Source: Nymphaea colorata (lineage: Eukaryota > Streptophyta > Magnoliopsida > Nymphaeales > Nymphaeaceae). Taken from it: a stretch of 64,000 nucleotides of DNA. Below the pieces are notes generated by a model. It saw only the letters and a list, made by a program, of their open reading frames with translations, searched no databases and was not told the origin of the DNA. Shown in pieces: positions 33,880 through 44,612 of this stretch. The stretch lies in NCBI RefSeq assembly GCF_008831285.2, contig NC_045145.1, positions 434,001 to 498,000 of the forward strand, in the 5' to 3' direction. The number at the start of each line of letters is the position of its first letter. The first letter of the stretch is position 1. Position numbers and translations under genes: made by a program.

Positions 33880-34390
33880 AATCTTTTACTGGTGGATATT
33901 ATGGATTAAATTCATATCACAACTGCTTTTTTTTTCTTTAGTTTATGGGAAGGGTTAAAGGGGCTTCTTCCTCAATGAACGAGCAATACAATCTCTTAGT
34001 GTTTAATGCCAGTTCAAGCACCTTGCAGCCATTCTTTTGGGTCTATTGTAAATAAAATTATTCTCTTATCACTGTCTTTTTGACTGCTGGATGCTTCGGA
34101 TTAAATTCATTTCATAACTGTCTTTTTTTGCTTTAGTTTTTGCAAACACCCTTTGTCTATCGTAAAGAAAATGATGTTCTCGTCACTTTATCTCTTTTAC
34201 TGGTGGATATTATGGATTAAATTCATATCACAACTGCCTTTTTTTTCTTTAGTTTATACGAATACACTTGGCCTATCATAATGAAAATGATGCTCTTGCC
34301 ACCGTGTTTTCTTAACTGATTGATGGTTTGGATTAAATTCATTTCACAACTGTGTTTTTTGCTTTAGTTTATATGAATACCCTTAAGAGG
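33880..34390 (+). repeat. Satellite-like tandem array, second part
   Basis: Continuation of the array at 32100-32830 with the same composite unit and subunits (GGATATTATGGATTAAATTC, ACTGCTGGATGCTTCGGATT). It ends about 180 bp before a block duplicated at 39655. Confidence 0.85.
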
Positions 34391-34569
34391 CCGAAGCCCC
34401 TTTATTTTTTCTTCAAACCCAGTCCTCGGTGGAGAGCAGTACACATGTCAACTAAAGTGTCACACGTCTATCTTTTGCAGTCTCTAGCAGTAGTACTCAT
34501 AATAAATGAACTAACAGTGAACATTCATTGGTTCGACCGACTACGCTACACCTCTTGGGGCTTTCTCCA

Positions 34570-35040
34570 TACGTGAGGATATAATGAATTGCAAATGGTC
34601 AATTTTGTATAGGATTATTACAAACAGACATCAAATGCAATTTATTTATTCTACTTTGTGGCATCAAATTTAGATTGATCTAGTTAGATTATGTTGTAAG
34701 AAGAAGAAAAGGAGAAGAAATATTCTAGTCATAAACTACATATTAGACGAATAAGAGACCATATGGACTCACTGATCTCTTAACAACTTGATTTACATTC
34801 TCATTTGAGAGATTCAATAATACCCATCATGTACATTATATTCTAATTTCTCTTATAACACTGACATATTTTTTTAAATTAATGGTATTTGATTTTTTTA
34901 ACATTTTAAAGTTGAGAAAAATAATTAATGCTGAGACAACATTAAAAATTTAAAACAAATAATTTCTTAAGAAAATGAATGACCGTCTGAAAAAAAAGCA
35001 AAGGGGAAAATATCAATTTGTTCTTGATAACTCGATTGGG
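34570..35040 (+). repeat. Duplicated block upstream of NBS-LRR relic 1
   Basis: AAACTACATATT, CAACTTGATTTACATTCTCA, TTTTAACATTTTAAAG and ACTCGATTGGGAT have ordered counterparts at 39660-40085 upstream of relic 2. Noncoding, part of the segmental duplication of the NBS-LRR unit. Confidence 0.75.
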
Positions 35041-35879
35041 ATTTTAAGAGGAGAAGAGAATATGAGGCATCTAAAGATTGTAGGCTGATCCACACGCAAG
35101 TGGACAAAGGTATGACAAAAATGAAAAGAAAAAAAATTGTCTTTGTCTTCATTTTCAAATTCTATTCGCTTACATACCTCTCCATGAATGCACTTAGCCT
35201 ATAATGTTTATTTTTCTGATGGAAGAATGATTTTTTATTTTTGGAGTTATTGTTGGATTTTGCTTCTTGCATCACTTGTTTTAAACCCTCAACTGCAGCC
35301 TTTTGGAGAAATCAAGAAAGCCCACTTGAAAGGAAATAGCTGAAAAGACTAGTAACAACACCTAGCCCTGGCTATCTAATTGGTCGGAGCCAACTTGTGG
35401 CTAGTGCCACTTGATCATTCACTCTTGCTATTGTTAGGGAGACCTTTCACATCCCCCTACCCAGAGTGGGTGACGTGCAAGTTGCAACAGCACCACCACT
35501 TCTGCAAGGATGATGGCACGAACAAGTTGTACTTCTAGTCAATGGTCAGATCGCAAAACTAGGATGGGCTAAATAAAATTTTGGATTTCGAAAAAGAAAT
35601 CATGCATCCAAGCTTTTTACATAATACAATGAAAAATCAGACAAATGTGAGGAAGAGGTGTTGGTGATGTAGAACTTTGTGGTTCGGGAATCATGGACCT
35701 TGCCAGCCTGTAGAGCACTTCCTTCGTCTTCCTTCTCCTTCCATTTTCAGATTTAAGCAATGGCAGACCTAAATTCGTTTGGCATTCCTTCATCTTCCTC
35801 TTCTTCCATTTTCAGATTTCTAGTTCTCTTCCTCTGCTATGTCTTTCTTCCACCAAGAAAAAAACAGAGGAGGAGATGA
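35041..35879. other. Upstream region of NBS-LRR relic 1
   Basis: No intact coding sequence. A direct repeat of CTTCC-rich sequence ending in TCCATTTTCAGATTT occurs at about 35725-35758 and 35787-35820. The first part of the coiled-coil domain expected here is not recognisable. Confidence 0.5.
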
Positions 35880-38424
35880 CAAAGCACAATTGCAAAGGAC
35901 ATCATCGAAGGATACCAAAGCACAATTGCAATTTGCAAAAGGAACAAGCATTCTATAACTTCATGGAACAAGGTAAGGAAGCCCTGGACCATTCTGTGCT
36001 CTTGCTTTAAGGAACATGTATCTGCTTCCTACAACCTTGCAATTGATATTAAAAATATCAGCCAAAAGCTTGATAAAATAGAAAAAAATAAGATAATGGC
36101 GGATGTGCTCAGAATAAGACCAAGAGATATTGGTAGTGAGGGTCCTCTTCGTGGTGAACATGACAACCCCCAAGAGACAACCCATCACATGGGTGTACAA
36201 CCACCTACAGGGAGGGAGGATGATAAAAAGGTGATAGTAGAAAAGCTCTGGTCGAATGACTCTATACAAAGTAGTAAGGTACAGAAGGGTGGTATTTATA
36301 TTATTTCTATTGTAGGAAAAGGTGGAATCGGCAAAACAACTCTTGCAAAAATGGTCTTTAAAGAAGTCGAAGAACATTTTGGAAAATGTAGATGGTGGGT
36401 TTGTGTTTCGGAGAGGCCAAACCATAAGGTTTTGGTGCGGCAGATACTAAGGGAAGTGTGCAAGGGATCTAGAGAAAACCCTTATTGTTCCATGAGTGAG
36501 TTGTGCACACAATTACAGAATGAGCTCTTAAAGGAAAATTTTTGTTGGTCCTAGATGATGTGTGGGAACTAGAATGGTGGGAGGAAGAGGTATAGGGAAC
36601 ATTGATGGCGGGTGCAATGGGGAGCAATATTTTGATTACCAGTATAAAGAAAAATGTATCAAAAGGGATGTGTGCTTCTTACGTCCATGAATTACCAGAA
36701 TGTAGTTTTGACCAAAGCTGGGAATTGTTTCTAAAGGAGGCAAGCCAAACAGAAGAAGATTTGGTGCTTCATAGGATCAGAGATGTTGGAGAGAGAATAG
36801 TAAGGAAGTGTGGTGGGTTGCTGCTTGTGATTAAGACGGTAGGGTCGATGATGCGTACCAAGAAATGCATACAAAAGACTGGAAATTCGTGGAGGGTAGT
36901 AAGATATGGGAATGGGAGATGCCTGCAGCTGAAATCGGTGTCAAAATTCTTTCAGGTCTCATGCTGAGCTATGATGACTTGCCGCATTATTTGAAGAGCT
37001 GTTTTGTGTATTGCTGCATTTATCCAAAGGATTATAAGATTAAAAGGGAGAAATTGATCTGGCAATGGTTGGTGCATGGATTGATAGAGGAAAAGGAAGG
37101 CATAGATGTGGAAGTGACAGCAAACCAATACATTGATGATCTGATGAACTGATGCTTGATTGAAAAAGCGCGTGGATATGGTTATGAGGGCACTCATCTC
37201 ACGTTGCATAACATTTTGCATGACCTTGCCTTATATATAGGTGGAAGGGAATATAGCGATGCCTCCGCTACTGAGCACACCCACCATCTGTCATTACTTA
37301 GTGTACACGATGATGCAGAGGGACACAAGCCTAATGCCTTGGAAACAGCAAATAAGGTGTGCACATTGTTGGCTGATTCCAAGTCAGACTTCCCTCTGCC
37401 TTATATTATATACTTAAAATCGGATTCCGGTTCCGGTTCCGGTTCCAAGTTACACTTGCCTCTCTTTTATATTAAACACATAACCAATTTCAAGTGGTTG
37501 AGGGTGTTGTCATTGAGGGCACGTCAGAATATTCATGAGTTGCCAAAGTCCATTGAAGACCTTTCACTTCTAAAATATATCGATCTCAGCTATTCTAAAG
37601 TGAGACCGTTGCCCAGTTCAATCGGTAGGCTCTGTAACTTGCAAACATTGGATTTAAGTCATAGTGATATTGAAGAGTTGCCCAAGGAAATGGGCGAACT
37701 GTGCAACTTGAGGTATCTTGGGCTGAAAGGAACAAAGTGTTTGGAATTTGTAGCTGAAGGCTTGGGGAAGCTTACCAATTTACGGACCTTGCATAGGTTT
37801 ATGGTATGCGATGACAAAGGAAAGACAAGAGGTTGAAATATTAATGAACTAAAAGACTTGAACAAACTAAAGGGGGAATTGTCCATTGAAGGTTTGCGGG
37901 GAGGAAGGGTGAAAGTGATCGATGCAAAGAAGGTACATCTCAAGGAGAGGCATGAACTGAATGGTGTGGAATTGTACTTCAAAGTGGGAGATGATGACAC
38001 AGTGGGTAGTGCTTCTGAAGAGAGGGGTTTGCTGGAGGCTTTGGAACCTCCACATGGCATAGAGAGGTTGGCAATTTGTGATTATGAAAGAGATAGGCCA
38101 GTGTGGTATTCGGACGCCAACTATGTGGACCTGCGGACACTATGCCTGGAACGTTGCCCATTGCTGGCAACAGTGATAGGAATTAAATCATTGGAAAATT
38201 TGCAGGTCAGAGAATGCCCAACATTCTGTGCATTGCCGAGCATGCCTTTGTTGAAGTCCTTGAATATTTCTGACTGTGATGGGCTCAACACGATTGGTGA
38301 CTTGCCTAAATTGGAGACGTTGCATGTGTATGGAAGTGGCAATGGGGTGCCTCAGTGGGTGTGGGGTCTCTCCCAACTGGAGACACATATTCATGCCAGT
38401 GTTTCAAAAAAAAGAGATAGTTGA
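35880..38424 (+). pseudogene. CC-NBS-LRR pseudogene (relic 1, most complete copy)
   Basis: Family: intracellular NLR receptors that switch nucleotide state on pathogen perception. The frame is open from 35880. It holds the end of the coiled-coil (IKNISQKLDKI), then the P-loop GKGGIGKTTLAK (about 36315-36350), RNBS-A (WWVCVSE), kinase-2 VLDDVWE (about 36545), RNBS-B (GSNILITS), a GLPL variant CGGLLLVI, RNBS-D (CFVYCCIYPKD) and an MHD-like LHN (THLTLHNILHDLAL). LRRs follow (LDLSYSKVRPLP, LDLSHSDIEELP) to about 38385. Lesions: frameshifts near 36540 and 36870, a stop near 36593, and TGA stops at 37150 and 37834. The LRR end is truncated after WVWGLSQLE and runs into unrelated sequence; the frame closes at 38424. 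The early ATG at 36096 is internal, not the real start. Confidence 0.9.
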
Positions 38425-38964
38425 AAAGACAGATTTTTAAGAAAATAGAGAAAGAGAGAATTAAAAAGACAAACTTGCATTGTTCATACTCCCATAGCTT
38501 TAAGAAAAATCCTTCTCTCTCCGAATCCATCTCTATGGATTAATTGGCTTGACATGAAATCAAAAAGTAAAAAAAATAGAAAAGATCAACATACCTTGAT
38601 AAAGTCGAAGAATAAATCACTTCTTTGCTTCCACTACCAAATAAGGTCATCAAATGAGGACTCCAATGAGTTGAAGAAAGTAGACAAGAGCCTTTCATGA
38701 GCTCCTCGATTATAAAAATTGAAGAAGAAGAAATACTGCAAGATTGAAAATGAGGAAGCACTGAAGAGAGATATTAAAGTGAAAAGAGGATAAGAAGAAA
38801 GTTTGGAGTAGGAGAGGGAAGACTTCAAGGGGTTGTCAGGCATATTAGAAGGTAGAAATGAAAAAGTATTTACAAAGAGAGAGGGCTCCAAGGGGTTGAT
38901 GACGTATTAGAAGGTAGAAACAATGATTATTTATAGATGAAAAAGACCGAATGGTATTTTAGTC
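38425..38964. other. Intergenic stretch after relic 1
   Basis: A-rich sequence with GAGA words. The minus-strand open frames here are low complexity and not supported as genes. Confidence 0.55.
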
Positions 38965-39285
38965 TTTTTTTTTAAGTATAATTAGTTATTAATTAGTTAT
39001 TATTAGCTTCAAATTACATAATTCCTTAATTAGGTTAAAATTGTTCAAAAAATTGAGCGAGAGTTTGACTGTGCCAAGGGCAAGCTATTCCCAAGCACCC
39101 AGCAAGCTAGGCCTGGCTGAGTTAGTCTTTTTTTTTTTAAGTATAATTAGTTACTAATTAGTTATTATTAGCTTCAATTACATAATTCCTTAATAAGGTT
39201 AAAATTGTTCAAAAAATTGAGCGAGAGTTTGACTGTGCCAAGGGCAAGCTATTCCCAAGCACCCAGCAAGCTAGGCCTAGCTGAG
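38965..39285. repeat. Tandem duplication of about 160 bp
   Basis: Two adjacent near-identical units, each with AGTATAATTAGTTA, ATTGAGCGAGAGTTTGACTG and CACCCAGCAAGCTAGGCCT. They differ by a few bases only, so the duplication is recent. Noncoding. Confidence 0.9.
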
Positions 39286-39654
39286 TGGCAGACAACAGAC
39301 CTAAAAATGTGCTTCAGGCCAGCCACATGGCTTGTTTTGTCTGGCTGTAAGCCTAGCTGCAGGCGTAGCTTGGCTAGCCGCAGACAGGCCTAGAATGGCC
39401 TGGCCAGAAACAGGCCGGCCACTGGCATATCCTAAGGAGGCAAGACCTGTTGAGCCAGGCCGGCTGGGGCCATACCTGGTTAAGCCAGGCTTGCGTTGTG
39501 GCCGCCGGTACAGCCTGGTGCGACCAAGCCTACCCATACCAAGCCAGGCTTGGCCAGGTCCTGTGCATAACCTGTCTTTTTGGGTACGGCCTGACAGTGT
39601 CTGGCTGCACCAAATACTATACTATGGTATAGTATTGCTCAGGCTTCCTCTCTA
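39286..39654. repeat. GC-rich GGCC/CCAGGC repeat region
   Basis: Dense AAGCCAGGC, GGCCTGGC and GCCGGCC words in an AT-rich setting. It is open in several frames simply because stop codons are rare at this composition, so I do not call a gene. It is probably part of a nonautonomous transposon whose ends I could not define. TACTATACTATGGTATAGTA near 39615 is nearly palindromic. Confidence 0.5.
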
Positions 39655-40110
39655 GGAGATGGTAGAGTAAATTGCCATGGTCACGAATTTTATAGAATTA
39701 TCACAGGCGGACATGAAATGACATTTAGTTTCTCTACTTTGCAAAATTAAATTGAAATTTGACTAATCAGATTCTGTTGAAAGGAGAATAATAAGAAGAA
39801 AGCAAGAAATATTCTACCTACAAACTACATATTGGACAACTAAGAGACGTAAGGACAGTCAACAATCTGATTTGCCTTCTCACATTATTCTCAGCACTGC
39901 CTAATTTCTTCTATAACTCGGACAAGTTTTTCAAGTTATTGGTATTTGTTTCTTTTAATATTTTAAAGCAAGAAAAATAATTACTGCAAACAATATTAAA
40001 ACAAATAATTTCTATTTAAAAAAATGAATCACAGTCTGGAAAAAAAAGACTATCAATATGTTGTTGATTACTGGATTGGGATCTAAATGACTGAATGGTA
40101 TTAAGTGATC
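39655..40110 (+). repeat. Duplicated block upstream of NBS-LRR relic 2
   Basis: Ordered counterpart of 34570-35040 (AAACTACATATTGGACAACT, TTTTAATATTTTAAAGC, ACTGGATTGGGAT). It supports tandem duplication of a unit larger than the gene itself. Confidence 0.75.
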
Positions 40111-40372
40111 ACGTGCCACTGTGGGCAACATATATCTGGCACCATGTTACACTAGTTAGGATGTGATTTAGGAAGTTTTTTCATCTTTACTTTAATATCA
40201 TTCTTATTTTATTAGCTTACCCCTGCATGAGCGCACTTGCCTCTAATGTTCTTTTTTTTTTTTCCTTCTTAATTGTCAGTGAAGTACAAATCCCGGTGAC
40301 CTAGAAGATTGGGGTTGAGGTTTTCTTCTGCATTTATTTAGCAGCAGTCATGGATCAATGTTGCATTTATGT

Positions 40373-41075
40373 ATAGAGAGAGAGAGAGAGAGCCAGCAAA
40401 GATCAACCTTATTCATAATAAAAGTTATATAGTAGTTCAACCTTATTTATAATGTTAAAAGAGACAGACAAGCCAAGAGAGAGAGAGGGGGGGAGGGAGG
40501 GAGACAGAGAGAGAGAGAGAGGCAAATCTAGGATAGACAGAAAGAGATTAATAATAGAGAGAAATTTTCATAGAGAAATCATAGAGAAAGAGAAGGGAAG
40601 GTACAGAGGGAGAAATCAAATAGAGAGATTAATAACAGTAAGAGAAAATGATGTTTTAAGAGAGAAATTGCCGAGAGTGAAATCGAAGAGATAGAAAAAG
40701 AGATCGTAAAAAAGAAATGAAAGGGAGGCAGAGAAAGAAAGGGAGACAACAATGGGGGAGGGAGAGAGAGAGAGAGAGAGATTGACAGAGAGAATGAGAG
40801 ATTTTAAGATACAAACAGAAGAGAGAGAGGGAGAGATTAACGAAAGAAAGATAAAGAGATTTTAAGAGAGAAAATTGAAGAGAGACAGCGAGAGAGAGAG
40901 TGACTCAGAAAAGAAATAAATTCAAGAGAAACGAAGAGAAAGTGATTTTCAGGCAAAAGAGAAAGATATTTAAAGGTGAGAGATAAACCGAAGAGAAATA
41001 AAAAGAGAGATTTTAGGAGAGAAATTGAAAGAGGTGAGAGAAACAGGGAGATTCATAAAAGAGAGAAAAAATAAG
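40373..41075. repeat. Long purine-rich (GA) tract
   Basis: About 700 bp in which the plus strand is overwhelmingly A and G, made of GAGAGAGA runs and recurring AGAGATTTTAAGAGAGAAA units. It is open in one frame for the same reason, but encodes only charged low-complexity sequence. Similar pyrimidine-rich stretches occur at 3530-3910 and 61780-62040 in relics of the Tat-like LTR. Confidence 0.9.
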
Positions 41076-41464
41076 TTTGTGTATATTGCTTTAGATAGAT
41101 TGAAGTGCAGTGGTTCTTCATGTATAAATGACAAGAGGAAGATGCAGATCACTTTTTTTGGTTTCTTGCTCTCTAGCAGTAATGATGTTTTCTAGCAGTA
41201 ATGATGTTGACAATGGTAGCTAAGAGCAACAGTGTTAAGCGAGGCTGGTAACAAGTGTTGGAAAGTTACTTTCCACACTGTCATTTGGTGCCTATGGACT
41301 TTCAAGAAACATGTTCATGTTTGGTAAAGCTAAAAACAGTATTTCTGCTGAAGCTGAGATGATTGGGAAGTGATTGCTGAGGAACAAAGAAACATTTCTT
41401 TATTTGGGTAGGATATGGTTGAAACTGGGTGTTTTTGTATGTTACCGTAGAAGATAGGGATTGG

Positions 41465-41950
41465 GCCATATACCTTGCCAGCTTGTAGAGCACATGGGCT
41501 CACCATAGTCCAAATTAAGCAATGGGCACGTCGTACTTCTAATGCCAACCGACGGGTTTAGTCTTTCTTATAAATTCAGCAACTAGAAATTAAAGAAGGG
41601 GGCAGACCATTAAATTGTACTAACAACCATAATATACTGTTCTTACATAAACAGTGTGGTCATGAAATTGCAATGGTAGAACAACTTGATGGAGTACCAA
41701 ATCCATGGAGCACTCTACTATTTATGGCTGTTCGCCACTGCCACTGTGGTAACCCAGATTCCAGTCGGATTTATGAAATTTTTCCTTCGCATTTGAACTC
41801 CAAAGGTACAAGTTTATAGGTATGGAAAAAAAAAAATAGAGAGAAACTGGATACACGAAAATTTAAAACTAGCAGTTTTAATTGTTCTATGTTTACCAAA
41901 AAATGTGGGTCATGAAATTCAATCCATGTCCAATAATTGTCATAATATAT
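41465..41950 (+). repeat. Duplicated flank of NBS-LRR relic 2
   Basis: Matches 28020-28830 in ordered landmarks (GCACATGGGCTCACCA, CAAATCCATGGAGCACTCTACT, TCATGAAATTCAATCCATG). In relic 0 the NB-ARC fragment follows within about 60 bp; here it does not, so the NB-ARC part was lost. Confidence 0.75.
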
Positions 41951-42211
41951 AAATATATATATATACATATATATAAATATATATATATATATATACTCAA
42001 GGAAAATCTTAATAACATTAGGCATGGAGAAAATGGTTTCACACTTATTTTGATCTCAATTATTAGCTTGGTTCACCTACCAAATTATTTTTAAGATAAT
42101 ATGTTAACGGTTAGTTTAAAAAAAACTGGTTTGAACGTTGGATTCAGACAAAGTAATTGCTGCTTTGGTTCTACCATCGTTAGCCAAATGCTTTCGCTAA
42201 TATTATGCTCA

Positions 42212-42263
<52 letters not shown>

Positions 42264-42276
42264 CACACACACACAC
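41946..42276. repeat. Two microsatellites
   Basis: A (TA)n-type run at about 41946-41996, then (CT)n(TA)n(CA)n at about 42211-42276. Between and after them (to 42847) no gene is seen. Confidence 0.85.
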
Positions 42277-42847
42277 TCATGTGACTTTATGCCGATCATA
42301 ACATTATGACAAAGTTTGGATCTGGTTTAATGGATTCAATATTTACTTTTGTGACCGAGCCCAAATTTGACTCTAAAGTCCAGCAAATTGTTTGCAGCAG
42401 CATTTGGTCACATTCAATATCAAAATAAATGTGAGTTGAAGATTGAATATGCAAAATTTACAAAATCAGATAAACAAGAGCATTAACACGAAATCTGACA
42501 AACCTGAAAAGAGGAACTCTAAGAGATGTAGAAGGCTTCAGTTGGGGATTCTTTCCATCAGATTTATTTAACCGCTAGTAAATTAAATAATTTAACTTCT
42601 TCTTTAGCATAACTTAGTAAAAAAATGTGTGATTGAGTATTTTCCTATGTGCCATATTATTATAAACGTATTTCACCAGATTGAAGAGGGAAACAGGTCA
42701 CACCACTACTGAAGGGAAAATTCATTTGAATGGCAGGCACAGACAGGACAAAATAAGCAGCAATTTGATTGAAGCCAAGGGCTGGATGACTTTTTATATT
42801 AAAGCCACTTGATGAAATGTCAGATACGTGAGCTACCAAACTCCCGT

Positions 42848-44612
42848 CCAAAACCTTTCACTTCTAAAATATCTTGATCTTAGCCTTTCTGATGTGAGAC
42901 AGTTGCCCAATTCAATTGGTAGACTCCAGAACCTGCAAACATTGAATTTAAATCATAGTAAAATTGAAGAGCTTCCCAACGAAATGGGAGAACTCTGCAA
43001 CTAGAGGTATCTTGAGCTTGAACATGCAACACGTTTGAATTTTATAGCCGAAGGTTTGGGAAACTTTTTATAGCCAAAGGCTTGGGGAAGCTTACCAATT
43101 TACGGACCTTAAAAAGGTTTATTGTATGTGATGGCAAAGGAGACATAAGGGGATGCAATATTAGGGAACTGAAAGACTTGAACAAACTAAAGGGGTACTT
43201 GTCAGTAGAACGTTTGGAAGGGGGAAGGGTGAAAGTAATTGATGCAAAAGACACACATCTTAAGGAGAAGCACGAGCTAATTGGTGTGGAATTAGACTTC
43301 AAGGTGGGAAAAAATGACATAGTGGGCAGTGCTTCGGAACAGAAGGGTTTGCTGGAGGCTTTGGAACCTCCACATGGCATAGAGAGCTTGGCAATTAGCG
43401 ATTATAAAGGTGAAAGGCCTGTGTGGTATTTGGACACCAACTATGTGGAGCTGCAGACATTACGGCTGCAATGTTTCCCATTATGGGCAACAGTGATAGG
43501 AATTAAATCATTGGAGAAGTTGGAGGTCAAGACCTGCCCTACACTGTGTGAATTGCCGAGCATGCCTATGCTAAAGTTTTTGAAAATTCGGAGCTATGAT
43601 GGACTCAACACGATTGGTGACTTCCCCAACTTGGACTGGTTGCAGGTGGAAGGATGTGGCAGCCTAGAGCAATTATCTCATGGCATGTCTGCTCTCAAGT
43701 GGTTGGATGTGTATGGATGTTATGAGTTAAAGACTCTCACTAACATGCCTGACTTGGAGTGGTTGGAGGTGAGATATTGTGAGAGGTTAGAGCAAGTAGC
43801 TGATGTACACATGCCAGATTGAAAGAGGCTGTGGTTGTCTAATCTGAACACTCTGAAGCAGCTCCCTGCTCACCTTCCTTCACTTGAGGATCTGAGAGCA
43901 TGGAATTTGCCCAACTGAGAAGGATGGCCAGCAGCTGGATCAAGGGAATTAGCAACAGAAACTTTTATGCATGCTTAAGAGAGGTGGAATTTCAGAACCG
44001 TCCAAAGATGCAGACAGAAGGCTTGATTTATGCTCTATCCGAGCTGCCGGGGCATGATGGTCAAGCGACTCGGCTCCGTGCCCTGACAGTGTTGAATTGC
44101 CCAAATGCAAGATTGGAGTAGAACTTGCTTTAGCACCTGCCGAACCTCAATCTGATGCTCTTGGATGGGGCAGCTATGGAATCAACGCTGTCATTGCCAT
44201 CAGATCAGCTATCAATATTTCTACCCTCCCTCAAGGATCTGACTTTGATAGACTCGAGGGTTGAAGAGCTCAAATGGGGAAGGGTGCCTAAATGGGTGTG
44301 GGCTCTCTCCCAACTGGAGGAATTGCACCTACAAGGTTTTAATGAGGACATCAGTTTCGGAGGCCACTGGCAATGCCTCTGGCAACTGAGACGGTTATCT
44401 CCTAAAGACTTCCCCAATCTCAAGTCTCTAACGGATGTCAATGATGTTACTCCCCAACAAAATGATGCAGCAGGAACATGTCCTACGGATGCAAAGCAAT
44501 AGATTGTCTGCCTCCTGAAGCTTGAAGATTTGACAATTTACAGATCATGTCCTGCACTCCATCTGCCGCAGCATTTAAAGGACTGTCTTGGGAAAAGGTT
44601 AGACGATAGGAG
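42848..44612 (+). pseudogene. CC-NBS-LRR pseudogene (relic 2), LRR half only
   Basis: It starts abruptly inside the LRRs (NLSLLKYLDLSLSDVRQLP), matching relic 1 from about 37558. The longest frame (43082-43822) keeps regular LRRs (RELKDLNKLKGYLSVERL, GLLEALEPPHGIESLAIS, MPDLEWLEVRYCERLEQV). Later pieces in other frames include LPSLKDLTLIDSRVEEL and WVWALSQLEELHLQGF, and the tail runs on to about 44612. So the 3' LRR end missing from relic 1 is preserved here. Lesions: a stop near 43004, a short internal duplication of AGCC(A/G)AAGG near 43047 and 43073, a stop at 43820 and frameshifts near 43890 and 44120. The CC and NB-ARC domains are absent. Confidence 0.88.

Noticed and set aside
38540-38891. 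Minus-strand open frames downstream of NBS-LRR relic 1
   Set aside because: A-rich sequence read in reverse gives Ser/Phe/Leu-rich frames; no domain and no paralogue.
39301-39655. Open frames on both strands in the GC-rich block
   Set aside because: Stop codons are rare at this composition. The frames overlap on both strands and have repetitive Pro/Gly/Arg/Leu content.
40452-40694. 80-codon frame in the purine tract
   Set aside because: Encodes only Arg/Glu/Lys-rich sequence expected from GA repeats.
43042-43380. Antisense frames across the NBS-LRR relics (also 37659-38394)
   Set aside because: Mirror frames of LRR coding sequence on the opposite strand; the sense strand carries the recognisable motifs.
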